From Rhizobium mesosinicum (GTDB lineage: Bacteria > Pseudomonadota > Alphaproteobacteria > Rhizobiales > Rhizobiaceae), in NCBI RefSeq assembly GCF_019511345.1, contig NZ_JAEUAK010000006.1, positions 62,001 to 126,000 of the forward strand: a stretch of 64,000 nt of DNA, written 5' to 3'. The position numbers and the translations under genes were made by a program. The notes beneath the pieces were generated by a model that was given only the letters and a program-made list of their open reading frames with translations, had not been told where the DNA came from and did no database searches. Below, piece by piece: positions 40,066 through 49,574 of the stretch. Within the stretch, counting starts at the first letter, position 1; each line of letters begins with the position of its first letter.

Positions 40066-41397
40066 TCAGCCCGCCTTCAAAACCAGCTCTTCGGATTCCT
40101 CGCCTGCCAGCCAACCGCCGGTGAAGCCTGCGCGTTCGAGACCGAGGCGGATGACCGGATTCTTACGCATCAACTTCCAGATGAAGTCGGACCGTGCGTT
40201 CTCGACCGTCATGACGACGAGGCCTTGGTCGATGGCGACGGTGCGGTCATCGACCCAGCCCTCGGGCCGCTTGGTCTGGACTGTCGGATTGAAGCCGCCG
40301 GGGAAGCCGCCTTCCAGGAGCAGGTTCGGATAAGTCGTCAGCAGCGCCTTGGTGCCGTCCAGGGCAGCCTGGCGGTCGTAAGGCAGGCAGCCGAGCGCTG
40401 CCCAGGGCGCGATCGTGCCGTCATCAGGGCCGAGTGGAGCGCCGCGGGCTGCATATCCCAGGACCTTCGGGCTGCGGCCGCCGCGCATGCGCCGCGTCGG
40501 CGGGGGGCCATCGCAGGCGGTGAAGCCCCAGATATCCTTGCTGTAGCCGACGAACTGGCCGGGGTTGCGTTCCGCATAATCGCGCTGGACATTGATGACG
40601 ACCTGCGTGTTGCGGAAGTAGTCCCAGTTCCGCTCGGCCATCGGCTTGTCCTGGATGCCACGGAAATCGATCCAGGCATGTGAGAAGAGATGGATGAAGA
40701 GCGGCCCGGCATAGAGATAGGGCTGCTCGTTGAAGATCATCCACGAATAGCTTGCCGTGAAGGCGTCGTAGCTCGATTGGGGGATCGAGTAGGTCGGTGA
40801 TGCCAGCGCCAGCGTGTAGAGGATGATCGCTTCATCGAAGCCATGGTAGCGCCAACGCAGGAAACCCGAAGAGGGCTTCCAGCCCATCGAGATACAATCG
40901 CCCTTGTTCAGCGCCCAGCGCCAGTCAACGCGCTCGTAGATGAATTTTGCGAGTGCGCGGATTTCGGTTTCGGTTTCATCCTCGCCGTCGAAATATTGCG
41001 CGGCGGTCAGGATGCCGGCAACGAGCAGAGCGGTATCGATGGTCGAAAGCTCGCTGTTCCAGGCGCGGTTGCCCGTATCCACGTGCAGAAAATGGTAGAA
41101 GAAGCCGCGATGGCCGGTCGCGTGGCGTTCCGTACCTTGCTTGGCATTGGCGAAGAAATGCAGCGTATTGAAGACGCGCTCGGCAGCTTCCTCGCGGCTT
41201 ATCCAGCCGCGCTCGACGCCAACCGGATACGAGGAAAGCCCGAAACCGACTGCGGCGATGCTCGCCGGCACGCCAGGGATGGACGTATCCGGCACGAGGC
41301 CGTTTTCAGGATTGGAATATTTCAGGAAATATTTGAACGCTGAATGCTGCAGCCTGTCGACTAGCGCGGCATCAATGTCTTCAATCCGTTGCAGCAT
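40066..41397 (-). CDS. Glucoamylase-domain protein (GH144-like beta-1,2-glucan hydrolase)
   Basis: This 443-residue (alpha/alpha)6-barrel protein matches the Glycoamylase domain (PF10091) that defines GH144 and is also found in NdvB-type cyclic glucan synthases. Blocks visible are NGLVPDTS near 31-38, GFFYHFLHVDTG, ELSTIDTALLVAG, MGWKPSSGFLRWRYHGFDEA, a central WIDFRGIQDKP and the acidic WVDDRTVAIDQG near the C-terminus. No signal peptide is visible at the N-terminus, suggesting cytoplasmic action. Rhizobia make beta-1,2-glucans, so that is the likely substrate (inference). It is convergent with fbpC, with 2 bp between the stops. Confidence 0.82.
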   Translation of the reverse strand: MLQRIEDIDAALVDRLQHSAFKYFLKYSNPENGLVPDTSIPGVPASIAAVGFGLSSYPVGVERGWISREEAAERVFNTLHFFANAKQGTERHATGHRGFFYHFLHVDTGNRAWNSELSTIDTALLVAGILTAAQYFDGEDETETEIRALAKFIYERVDWRWALNKGDCISMGWKPSSGFLRWRYHGFDEAIILYTLALASPTYSIPQSSYDAFTASYSWMIFNEQPYLYAGPLFIHLFSHAWIDFRGIQDKPMAERNWDYFRNTQVVINVQRDYAERNPGQFVGYSKDIWGFTACDGPPPTRRMRGGRSPKVLGYAARGAPLGPDDGTIAPWAALGCLPYDRQAALDGTKALLTTYPNLLLEGGFPGGFNPTVQTKRPEGWVDDRTVAIDQGLVVMTVENARSDFIWKLMRKNPVIRLGLERAGFTGGWLAGEESEELVLKAG

Positions 41398-41653
41398 GTG
41401 CTCCTGCCCAACTGTTCTATCGCCCCATGCTTCAACATGGCGGCTGCCCCACGCAAATCAAACCTTTTTGATTCGCAAGGATAAGAGAACACAAACGTCG
41501 GCGATTGGCGTTAATAATTTCCCCGTGAAATAATATCTGGAATAAATGATATAAGCGATGCAGCAAAAGGGAGTAAACCGCACCCCCGCGATGTAGTCCA
41601 TCCCGTGCGCTATCTATCATCGTTAAACTTTCGGTTGAGCCTCCTGGATTAGC

Positions 41654-43492
41654 TCAGGCAGCTTCCTCCGTCCGCACCAGATGGCCTGCTACGACCTCAC
41701 GGAACTGACGCTTCGGAGGCACGTAACCCACGGGGCGGACGGGGCTTTTCAGCTCGTCGGTGGCGAGGTTGCGGCGGATGCCGCGTCGGGCGGGATCGGG
41801 CACCGGAACAGCCGCCATAAGCTTCTTGGTGTAAGGGTGCTGCGGATTGCGGAAAAGCTCTTCGCGCGGGCCGATCTCGACGATCTCGCCGAGATACATG
41901 ACCGCAACGCGATGGCTGACGCGTTCGACGACGGCCATGTCGTGGGAGATGAAAAGGAATGCAAGGTTGAGGCTCTGCTGCAGGTCCATCAGGAGATTGC
42001 AGACCTGGGCCTTAATCGAGACATCGAGGGCCGACACGCTTTCATCCGCAACGATTACCTTCGGATCGAGCGCAAGGGCGCGTGCGATGCAGATACGCTG
42101 GCGCTGGCCGCCGGAAAATTCATGTGGGTAACGCTTCATCATATCGGGCTTCAAGCCGACGCGTTCGAGCAGGTCGGCGGCCTTGTCGCGGGCCTGTGCA
42201 CGGGTACCGAGGCCGTGTTCGACAATGGGTTCGGCAACGGCAGCCCCTATCGTCATTCGCGGATTGAGGCTCGCGAAGGGGTCCTGGAAGATCATCTGGA
42301 TGCTGCGGCGCATCTGACGCAGGCTGATCGCGTCGAGATTCAGCACGTCATAGCCGTCAAGGCTGATAGAGCCGGCATTCGGCTGCACCAGACGCGTGAT
42401 CGAGCGTCCGGTCGTGGATTTGCCGCAGCCGGATTCGCCGACGAGGGCCAGCGTCTCGCCCTGAAAGAGTTCGAAGGAAACGTCCTCGACAGCATGAATG
42501 GCGCCGGTCTTGCGGCCGAGGAGACCGCCGCGAATATCGAAGCGTGTGACGAGGTTCTTCACTTCGAGGATTGGCGTTTTGCGGCGGTCGACGGTTTCGG
42601 CCACTTCCACCGGTTCGCGGCGTTCGCCGGTCGCCGAGTCGATGACAGGGAAACGCAGCGGCCATTTGCGACCATCCATGGAGCCGAGCCGCGGCACGGC
42701 AGAGAGCAGGGCGCGCGTATAGGGATGTTTGCCGCGATTGAAGATATCGTCCGTCGTGCCCGTTTCGACCGCTTCGCCGCGATACATGACGATGGTGCGG
42801 TCAGCGATCTCGGCGACGACACCCATGTCATGGGTGATGAAGAGGACGGACATGCCTTCTTCTTCCTGCAGCACCTTGATGAGGTCGAGGATCTGGCCCT
42901 GGATCGTCACGTCGAGCGCGGTGGTCGGTTCGTCGGCGATCAAAAGCTTCGGCCTTGACGCGAGTGCCATGGCAATCATGACGCGCTGGCGCATGCCGCC
43001 GGAAAACTGGTGCGGATATTCATCGAAGCGGGATGCGGCGTTCGGAATGCGCACCTTCTCCAGAAGGCGGATCGTTTCGGCGCGCGCGTCGGCCTTGCTG
43101 ATGTCGCCATGGCATGTCAGTGCTTCGGAAATCTGCCTGCCGACGGTGAAGATCGGATTCAGGCTGGTCATCGGTTCCTGAAAGATCATGGCGGCATCCT
43201 TGCCGCGCACGGAACGCATCTCCTTGTCGGAGAGGGAAAGGATATCGCGCCCATTGAGCGTGATGCTGCCTTCGACGCGGCTCGAGCCCCTGGCGAGCAG
43301 GCGCATGATGGAAAGCGAGGTGACGCTTTTGCCGGACCCGCTCTCTCCGACGATGGCGACCGTTTCCCCCGGCATGACATCGAAGGAGACATCGCGGACG
43401 ACGGATCTCCATTCGCCATCTGCGAGAAAGGAAGTTGTCAAGTTCTTGACGGAAAGAACCGGAGAGACGGATGCTGCAGGCTGATCACTCAT
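41654..43492 (-). CDS. Dipeptide/oligopeptide ABC transporter double ATPase (DppD-DppF fusion, GsiA-like)
   Basis: These 612 residues carry two complete cassettes. The first has GESGSGKS, FSGGMRQRVMIAMAL and LIADEPTTALD; the second has GESGCGKSTTGR, FSGGQRQRICIARAL and VIVADESVSALD. Each ends with the oligopeptide-transporter C-terminal domain (HPYTRALLSAVP and HPYTKKLMAAVP). The glutathione importer ATPase GsiA has the same fused form. It is the last gene of the collinear minus-strand transport operon, 39 bp after the DUF1028 gene. Confidence 0.92.
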   Translation of the reverse strand: MSDQPAASVSPVLSVKNLTTSFLADGEWRSVVRDVSFDVMPGETVAIVGESGSGKSVTSLSIMRLLARGSSRVEGSITLNGRDILSLSDKEMRSVRGKDAAMIFQEPMTSLNPIFTVGRQISEALTCHGDISKADARAETIRLLEKVRIPNAASRFDEYPHQFSGGMRQRVMIAMALASRPKLLIADEPTTALDVTIQGQILDLIKVLQEEEGMSVLFITHDMGVVAEIADRTIVMYRGEAVETGTTDDIFNRGKHPYTRALLSAVPRLGSMDGRKWPLRFPVIDSATGERREPVEVAETVDRRKTPILEVKNLVTRFDIRGGLLGRKTGAIHAVEDVSFELFQGETLALVGESGCGKSTTGRSITRLVQPNAGSISLDGYDVLNLDAISLRQMRRSIQMIFQDPFASLNPRMTIGAAVAEPIVEHGLGTRAQARDKAADLLERVGLKPDMMKRYPHEFSGGQRQRICIARALALDPKVIVADESVSALDVSIKAQVCNLLMDLQQSLNLAFLFISHDMAVVERVSHRVAVMYLGEIVEIGPREELFRNPQHPYTKKLMAAVPVPDPARRGIRRNLATDELKSPVRPVGYVPPKRQFREVVAGHLVRTEEAA

Positions 43493-43531
43493 ATCGTTCC
43501 CTTATTCTTTTTGTGCCGGAAGGCTGGGATT

Positions 43532-44287
43532 TCAGGTCTTCAAAGGCGTGGCAAGTGAGGCGGACGGCCGTCCTTCAGCAATACGCGCGGCCTCGAGCGC
43601 CGCGATCCTTTCATCGATCTCGCGCCTGTCGATCATTCCATTGGGATTGGCCTTCGTCGCCATCGTCTCGGCGACGTGCATGTAGCGTTCCTGCGCTACC
43701 GCATAGAGCCGGCGCAATTCCGCGAGCGGGTCGGGATGATCGTCCGCCCTGATGCTAAGCCAGGGATAATCCTGATCACGATGGACGAGGAGGGCGGCAG
43801 ACTGTTTGCCACGCTTATCACCGCCGGCATCCTCGCCGGCCTGCATGGCTTCGAGCAGGCGCTCGACGAAGGACTTGTCCATCGCCTTCTTATAGGTGGC
43901 AAGCGTCTGTGCGATGACATCAGGGCCGGCCAGCATATTGCCGGCGACGGAAACACTATCGTCGAGCAGATGGCCGGCCCAATCGATGCATTTTGCGCCG
44001 GTGAAGGCGGCGTTGCGGCCGCGAGCATTGATCAGGTGAAGCTGGCGCTGGTCTCGGCCGGCATCACGGGCGGTCAGTTCGGCGATGATCTCATCCGGCG
44101 CCTTGCCGGTAGCAAGCAAAGCGAGCCCATCCGTACCGTAGAGCGGGCTTACGAAAGCCTGCGTCGCGACTGCGCCGATGCCGCCGCGGACATGCGGCAC
44201 CAGGCCGCCGACCGCAAAGAAGCGGGTGGCGACGGCAATGCCGAGATAGCCTGTGTTGGGATCACGGGCGACGATGGACCATGTCAT
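43532..44287 (-). CDS. DUF1028-family protein (Ntn-hydrolase-like)
   Basis: This 251-residue soluble protein begins MTWSIVARDPNTGYLGIAVA, the DUF1028 signature, in which a residue early in the mature chain can act as an N-terminal nucleophile. Next come GIGAVATQAFVSPLYG and a DQRQLHLINARGRNAAFTG strand. A charged helical tail ends the protein. The ATG at 44287 starts 2 bp after the gamma-glutamyltransferase stop, so the two Ntn-type enzymes are translationally coupled. Members often sit beside peptide or carboxylate catabolic genes. The reaction is unknown; amide hydrolysis is a reasonable guess. Confidence 0.82.
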   Translation of the reverse strand: MTWSIVARDPNTGYLGIAVATRFFAVGGLVPHVRGGIGAVATQAFVSPLYGTDGLALLATGKAPDEIIAELTARDAGRDQRQLHLINARGRNAAFTGAKCIDWAGHLLDDSVSVAGNMLAGPDVIAQTLATYKKAMDKSFVERLLEAMQAGEDAGGDKRGKQSAALLVHRDQDYPWLSIRADDHPDPLAELRRLYAVAQERYMHVAETMATKANPNGMIDRREIDERIAALEAARIAEGRPSASLATPLKT

Positions 44288-44289
44288 GC

Positions 44290-46074
44290 TTATCTCCCGA
44301 CCGCATAGGCCTGCATGAGGCGCGGCGTGGCGGCGGCTCGCAACAGCCCATCGGCATCGCGGCGGGCTGCCGTCAAGCGGCCGATGGTCCAAGGATCGGA
44401 GACGGTGAGCTTGTGGCCGCGGGCACGCAGACTGTCGAGTACGGCCGCGCTGAAATTGCCTTCCACCATCAGGCCGCCCGGCTCGCGTGTGCGCGGATAG
44501 AAGGAGCCGGGGAAATGCGAGGTGTGGAAGAGCGGCTGGTCGATTGCCGCCTGCAGGTTCATCTTGTGATGGACATAACGCAGGAAGAAGGAGAGCTGCC
44601 ATTGTTCCTGCTGGTCGCCTCCGGGCGTGCCGAACGCGAGCGTCGGGCGGCCTTCGTAAAGGGCGAGTGAGGGCGTCAGCGTCGTGCGCGGGCGCTTGCC
44701 GGGAGCGAGCGATGTCGGCAGGCCGGGTTTCAGCCAGAACATCTGGGCGCGCGAATTCAGGCAGAAGCCGAGGCCTGGAATGATCGGCGAGGACTGCAGC
44801 CAGCCGCCTGAGGGGGTGACCGAGACCATGTTGCCTTCGCGGTCGATGACGTCGATGTGGACCGTGTCGCCGCGCTTTTCCGTCAGATGTGCCATGGTCG
44901 GCTCGTAGACGGCGCCGGTCTTGGAATCGGCGCCGAGCATTTCCATCGTCACATCATATTGTTGCTCGAAGCCGGGCAGCTTACCGGGACGCAGGTCGAA
45001 GGAGGCTTCGTCCGTAATGAGTTTGCGGCGGACGGCGGCGTAGGTGTCTGACAGAAGCTGGTCGAGCGGCACTTCGGCGAATTTCGGATCACCGTAGTAG
45101 ATCTCTCGATCGGCGAAGGCGAGTTTCATGGCTTCGGTCACGGTATGGACGAAGTCGGCGCCATCAGGCGCCATTGCAGCGATATCCATGCCCTTGAGGA
45201 TCGACAGGGCCTGCAGGAAGACCGGACCCTGTCCCCAGGGGCCGATCTTGGCGACCGTCCAGCCGTGATAGTCGTAGGTCTGCGGTTCCTCGATCGTTGC
45301 CGACCAGTTCGCCATGTCGTCTGCCGTCAGCACCGCCTTGTGGCGGCTGCCGCTCGCATCCATCACTTCGGCGATCTTCAGATAGTTTGCGATCTTTTCG
45401 GCGACGAAGCCGCGATAGAAGGCGTCGCGGGCGGCTTCGATCTGTGCCTCGCGGCCCTGCTTTGCTTCGGCCTCGGAAATGATGCGCTTCCAGGTCTCGG
45501 CCAGAACCGGGTTCTTGAAGTTGGAATTCGGTTCTGGAACGGACCCTCCGGGTACCCAAGTTTCGAAGGAGGTCGGCCATTCCCTTTCAAAGAATTCGGC
45601 AAGACCCTTGATGGTCGCGGAGACGCGCGGCAGCAGCGGATGGCCGTTTTCGGCGTAATCGATCGCCGGCTCCAGCACGTCGCGCACGCTCAGCCGGCCG
45701 TAATCGCGCAACATCAGCATCCAGCCATCGAAGGAGCCGGGAATGACAGTTGCAAGAAGGCCGTCGCCGGGGATCAGTTTCAGGCCCTCGGACGTATAGT
45801 GTTCGATAGTGGCGCCTGCGGGCGCAGGGCCTTGGGCACAGATGACCTCGACCTTGTCCTTTTTCTTGGAATAGATGATTGCCGGCATGTCGCCGCCGGG
45901 GCCGACGAGGTGCGGCTCGAGAATCTGCAGGGTGAAGCCGGTGGCAACCGCCGCATCGAAGGCATTGCCGCCCTTTTCCAGGATGCTCATACCGGCGGCC
46001 GAGGCGATCCAGTGCGTTGAGGTGACGACGCCGAATGTGCCCAGAATTTCGGGGCGGGTCGTGAATGCGGTCAT
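44290..46074 (-). CDS. ggt: Gamma-glutamyltransferase/hydrolase-family protein
   Basis: This 594-residue Ntn-hydrolase is normally cleaved autocatalytically before a Thr. The expected cleavage region is RGDTVHIDVIDREGNMVSVT (about 395-414), where Thr in DTVHIDV is the candidate catalytic residue. Other family blocks are ASAAGMSILEKGGNAFDAAV (about 24-43), PHLVGPGGD and AFGTPGGDQQEQWQ. No signal peptide is seen, so hydrolysis may be cytoplasmic, after import by the adjacent dipeptide-type transporter. Likely substrates are gamma-glutamyl peptides or glutathione-type compounds. Acylase-like relatives exist, so the substrate is not certain. Confidence 0.87.
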   Translation of the reverse strand: MTAFTTRPEILGTFGVVTSTHWIASAAGMSILEKGGNAFDAAVATGFTLQILEPHLVGPGGDMPAIIYSKKKDKVEVICAQGPAPAGATIEHYTSEGLKLIPGDGLLATVIPGSFDGWMLMLRDYGRLSVRDVLEPAIDYAENGHPLLPRVSATIKGLAEFFEREWPTSFETWVPGGSVPEPNSNFKNPVLAETWKRIISEAEAKQGREAQIEAARDAFYRGFVAEKIANYLKIAEVMDASGSRHKAVLTADDMANWSATIEEPQTYDYHGWTVAKIGPWGQGPVFLQALSILKGMDIAAMAPDGADFVHTVTEAMKLAFADREIYYGDPKFAEVPLDQLLSDTYAAVRRKLITDEASFDLRPGKLPGFEQQYDVTMEMLGADSKTGAVYEPTMAHLTEKRGDTVHIDVIDREGNMVSVTPSGGWLQSSPIIPGLGFCLNSRAQMFWLKPGLPTSLAPGKRPRTTLTPSLALYEGRPTLAFGTPGGDQQEQWQLSFFLRYVHHKMNLQAAIDQPLFHTSHFPGSFYPRTREPGGLMVEGNFSAAVLDSLRARGHKLTVSDPWTIGRLTAARRDADGLLRAAATPRLMQAYAVGR

Positions 46075-46095
46075 TTCATATGTCCTTTCGAAGAG

Positions 46096-46980
46096 TCATG
46101 CTTCGCGCGGATCAAGCGCATCGCGCAGACCGTCGCCCAAGAGATTGAAACCGATAACGACGAGGAAGATGGCCATGCCGGGCCACATCGCCATCCACGG
46201 TGCCTGGCTGAGGAAATTCTTGGCAACGTTCAGCATCGAGCCCCAGCTAGGTGCCGGTGGCTGTTGGCCGAGCCCGAGGAAAGAGAGGCTGGCTTCGGCG
46301 ATGATGGCGGTTGCGATCGTCAACGTCGCCTGTACGAGGATCGGCGCGAACACATTCGGCAGGATGTAGCGGGTGATGATGCTGAAATGGCGAAGACCGA
46401 TGGATCGCGCGCCTTCGATATACTCCTCAGTCTTGACCGCCAGCACCTGCCCGCGCGTCAGCCGCACGAAGATCGGCATGGCCGAAAGGCCGATCGCGAT
46501 CATCGCATTGCTGAGGCTCGGGCCGAGGAAGGCGGCGAGCGCGATCGCGGTGATGAGGAAAGGCATCGCCAGAAAGGCTTCGGTAATGCGGGAGATGATC
46601 ATGTCGATCCAGCCGCCGAAATAGCCTGAGATCAGGCCGAAGGGCACGCCGACGAGGACGGCGATCGCTACGGAGAAGACGCCAGCCATCAGCGAGGCCT
46701 GGGCGCCCCAGATCATTCGGGAGAGGATGTCGCGGCCGATATCGTCGGTGCCGAGCCAATGGGCGGCTGATGGCGCCTTGCGGATCGTCGACCAGCTCGT
46801 GGCGTTCGGGTCGGAGAGCGGCAGAAGCGGCGCGATGAGGGCAAGGATTGCGAAAAAGCCGATGATGGCGAGGCCGACGAGCGCGCCCTTGTTGGCTTTG
46901 AGCTTGCGCCAGGCGCGGCTCGGCGCACGCTGCTCGGTTGAGGCTATGGGTGCGGCTGCGACTTGATCGATAGCGGTCAT
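46096..46980 (-). CDS. Dipeptide/oligopeptide ABC transporter permease (DppC type)
   Basis: This 294-residue inner-membrane permease has an N-terminal OppC-type helix after a cytoplasmic stretch (WRKLKANKGALVGLAIIGFF) and a loop HWLGTDDIGRDILSRMIWG. The ATPase-facing EAA loop is EYIEGARSIGLRHFSIITRY (about 190-209). It ends FNLLGDGLRDALDPREA, typical of DppC. Its start overlaps the DppB stop by 4 bp. It forms the membrane channel with DppB. Confidence 0.93.
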   Translation of the reverse strand: MTAIDQVAAAPIASTEQRAPSRAWRKLKANKGALVGLAIIGFFAILALIAPLLPLSDPNATSWSTIRKAPSAAHWLGTDDIGRDILSRMIWGAQASLMAGVFSVAIAVLVGVPFGLISGYFGGWIDMIISRITEAFLAMPFLITAIALAAFLGPSLSNAMIAIGLSAMPIFVRLTRGQVLAVKTEEYIEGARSIGLRHFSIITRYILPNVFAPILVQATLTIATAIIAEASLSFLGLGQQPPAPSWGSMLNVAKNFLSQAPWMAMWPGMAIFLVVIGFNLLGDGLRDALDPREA

Positions 46981-47924
46981 AGCGAAGCTCTCATGCGCGG
47001 ATTGAGAAGGACATAGAGCACGTCGGCCACGAGGTTCATCAGGATGAAGCCGATTGCCGTGCAGATGACGACGCCCTGGACGACGGCGTAATCGCGATTG
47101 AAGACGGCATCGACGATGAGCTTGCCGAAGCCTGGAATGGTGAAAATCTGTTCGGTGAGAACCGCGCCGGCGAGAAGTTCGCCGAAAAGCAGAGCGGTCA
47201 GTGTGACAATCGGCAGGACCGCGTTGCGGAAGCTGTGTTCCAGAACCACGGAGCTTTCCGGAAGCCCCTTGGCGCGGGCGGTACGGATATAGTCGGCGCT
47301 CAAGACGCTCAGCATCGCCGAACGGGTGTGGCGCATCAGCGTGGCGGCAAGTGCGTTGCCGAGCACGAAGGAGGGCATCAGCATGGTCTGGATCGAGCGT
47401 AGCGGATTGGAGAAGAAGGACTCATAGCCTGAAGCTGGCAACCAGCCGAGGTTCACCGAAATCAGCAGGATCAGCATAATGCCGAGCCAGAAGTTCGGGA
47501 TCGACAGACCTGACAGAGCGATGATGTTGGCGAGATAATCGATGAAGGTGTTCTTCTTGACGGCCGCCAGAATGCCCATCGGCACGCCGATGACGAAGGC
47601 GAAGACCATCGACATGATCGCGAGCTGGATGGTGACCGGCAGTTTCTCGGCCACGAGCTCGAGAACCGGCTGGTTGGTGCGCAGCGAAATGCCGAGATCG
47701 CCCTGAAGCGCGGAGCCCAGCCAGTAGAAATACTGGTAGGGGACGGGATCGTTGAGATGATATTTTTCCCGTAGGAATTCCAGCACCTGCGGATCGCGCT
47801 CTTCGCCGGCCATCGCCAGAACCGGATCGCCCGGCAGAAGTTTCTGCAGCGAGAAGACGAACACCGAAATGATCAGTAGAGTTGGAATGGCGACCAGCAG
47901 CCGCTTGGCGATGAACCTGTACAT
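46977..47924 (-). CDS. Dipeptide/oligopeptide ABC transporter permease (DppB type)
   Basis: This 315-residue permease begins MYRFIAKRLLVAIPTLLIIS, the DppB N-terminal helix, followed by PGDPVLAMAG. The EAA loop is DYIRTARAKGLPESSVVLEH (about 212-231), and the end reads LLNPRMRASL. ATG 47924 is chosen because GGAG lies 7 nt upstream and the family starts there; the longer frame to 47969 adds an Arg/Ser-rich extension with no homology. It follows the binding-protein gene and overlaps DppC. Confidence 0.92.
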   Translation of the reverse strand: MYRFIAKRLLVAIPTLLIISVFVFSLQKLLPGDPVLAMAGEERDPQVLEFLREKYHLNDPVPYQYFYWLGSALQGDLGISLRTNQPVLELVAEKLPVTIQLAIMSMVFAFVIGVPMGILAAVKKNTFIDYLANIIALSGLSIPNFWLGIMLILLISVNLGWLPASGYESFFSNPLRSIQTMLMPSFVLGNALAATLMRHTRSAMLSVLSADYIRTARAKGLPESSVVLEHSFRNAVLPIVTLTALLFGELLAGAVLTEQIFTIPGFGKLIVDAVFNRDYAVVQGVVICTAIGFILMNLVADVLYVLLNPRMRASL

Positions 47925-47987
47925 GGGCGCTCCGATACCATCAGCGGAACGCGGCGAGGGTCGCCGCATTCCTGAAGCGTGCGGCTG

Positions 47988-49496
47988 TCAGCCTTCCTTT
48001 TTCACGCCGACGAGGCGGATCATGCCGTCGGGCGAAGCAACGAAGCCGGTGATGTTCTTGTGCAGCGCCCAGATCCAGGACTGGTGGCCGAGGAAGATGA
48101 TCGGCAAGTCGTCATTGAGGATCGCAGTTGCGGCATCGTATTTCTGCTTGCGCACGGAATCGTCAGGAGACTGGCGAGCCTCGTTCAGCAGCTTATCGAC
48201 ATCAGCATTGCAATATTTGCTGTCGTTCAGGCCGGCGCCACAGGTGACGAACTGCTGGATGTTGCCGTCAGGATCGACGCGGCCGGACCAGTCGGAGCGG
48301 CTGAGCTGGTAATTGCCGGCGGTCTGCTCATTGAGCAGGGTCGCAAATTCCGTTGTCTTCAGGGTCAGGTCGAAGCCGGCTTCGGCGACCATGGACTGGA
48401 CGATCTGCATCATCTGCATGACCACGGGGCTGTTAGAAACCTGCATTTCGACCGGAATGCGGTCGAAGCCTGCCGCCTCGACGAGGGCCTTGGCCTTTTC
48501 GACGTCGCGGGCCGGAACCGGAACATTCTTGTCGAACCACGGGCTGCTCGGCGGGAAGGGCTGGTTGCCGGCAACGCCGGTGCCTTCGAAGACGATCTGC
48601 ATGGCGGCATCGCGGTCGATTGCCAACGAGAAGGCCTGGCGCAGGCGCTTGTCCTTGCCGATCGGGTTATCGGCGCGCGCGCCATTGCCGACATTGGCGT
48701 AGATGCCGAGCCAGCCGGTGTTGACGACATCCTTGTAGACGAGGTTCGGATCGCTCTTGACCGTCTCGGCGTCGGTTGCGGCCACGCGTTCGATCATGTC
48801 GAGATCGCCGGAGCGCAGGTTGGCGAGGCGTACGGTCGAATCCGGGATCGGCAGGTAGGTGATCTTGTCGATGAAGACATTATCCTTGTTCCAGTAGTCC
48901 TGGAACTTTTCGAGCACGATGCGGTCCTGCTGGACGCGTTCGACGAACTTGAAGGGGCCGGCGCAGACCGGATGATCGCCGAACTTCGCGCCGAGTTCCT
49001 TTGCAGCCTTCGGGGAGACGATCATGCCCGCGCGGTCGGAAAGCTGGGCGAGCAGGGTGACATCCGGGCTCTTCAGCGTGAACCTGACTTCATATTCGCC
49101 TGTCGCCTCGACCTTCTGGACGGAGCTCAGCTCGCTCTTGCGACGCGATTCCGGCAGGGTCATGTTGCGCTCGATGGTGGCGACGACGGCTTCCGCGTTG
49201 AAGGGCGTCTCGTCCTGGAACTTCACACCTTGGCGAAGCTTCATGGTGAGCTCCTTGCCGTCGGCAGACCAGTTCCATTCCGTCGCAAGCTGTGGCACGA
49301 TCTTCAGGTCCGGCGAGACATCGACGAGCTTGTCGCACATCGCGGTATAGACGATACGACCGACGAAGGTGCGCGACTGCGCGGGATCAAGCACGTCGGC
49401 ATCGTCCTGTAATCCGATCTTCAGTTCGATCGCGAATGCGGGAAGCGCAAAGAGCGCTGCCGCTGCGGCAGTCGTCAGCAATCTGGCGAATTTCAT
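47988..49496 (-). CDS. Peptide-type ABC transporter substrate-binding protein (SBP family 5)
   Basis: This periplasmic protein of 502 residues has a signal peptide (KFARLLTTAAAAALFALPAFA). The mature part starts IELKIGLQDDADVLDPAQS and has the family-5 lobe blocks DGKELTMKLRQGVKFQDETP (about 80-99), LRQAFSLAIDRDA and DPDGNIQQF. It delivers ligand to the adjacent DppBC pair. A ligand cannot be read from the sequence; the ggt, DUF1028 and M81 neighbours suggest an unusual peptide such as a gamma-glutamyl compound. Confidence 0.9.
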   Translation of the reverse strand: MKFARLLTTAAAAALFALPAFAIELKIGLQDDADVLDPAQSRTFVGRIVYTAMCDKLVDVSPDLKIVPQLATEWNWSADGKELTMKLRQGVKFQDETPFNAEAVVATIERNMTLPESRRKSELSSVQKVEATGEYEVRFTLKSPDVTLLAQLSDRAGMIVSPKAAKELGAKFGDHPVCAGPFKFVERVQQDRIVLEKFQDYWNKDNVFIDKITYLPIPDSTVRLANLRSGDLDMIERVAATDAETVKSDPNLVYKDVVNTGWLGIYANVGNGARADNPIGKDKRLRQAFSLAIDRDAAMQIVFEGTGVAGNQPFPPSSPWFDKNVPVPARDVEKAKALVEAAGFDRIPVEMQVSNSPVVMQMMQIVQSMVAEAGFDLTLKTTEFATLLNEQTAGNYQLSRSDWSGRVDPDGNIQQFVTCGAGLNDSKYCNADVDKLLNEARQSPDDSVRKQKYDAATAILNDDLPIIFLGHQSWIWALHKNITGFVASPDGMIRLVGVKKEG

Positions 49497-49574
49497 TTCA
49501 TTCTCCTCTGGTATGTTTTTGTCACTTTTGTCCTATCGAGCCGGCGGTTATCTCCGCCGTGCCGGCTTCCCCGC

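Noticed and set aside
41681..42958. A 425-codon plus-strand frame opposite the double ATPase
   Set aside because: The minus strand carries two complete sets of Walker and signature motifs; the plus frame is a shadow.
47979..49412. A 477-codon plus-strand frame opposite the peptide-binding protein
   Set aside because: The minus strand has a signal peptide and SBP family-5 blocks; the plus frame has none.
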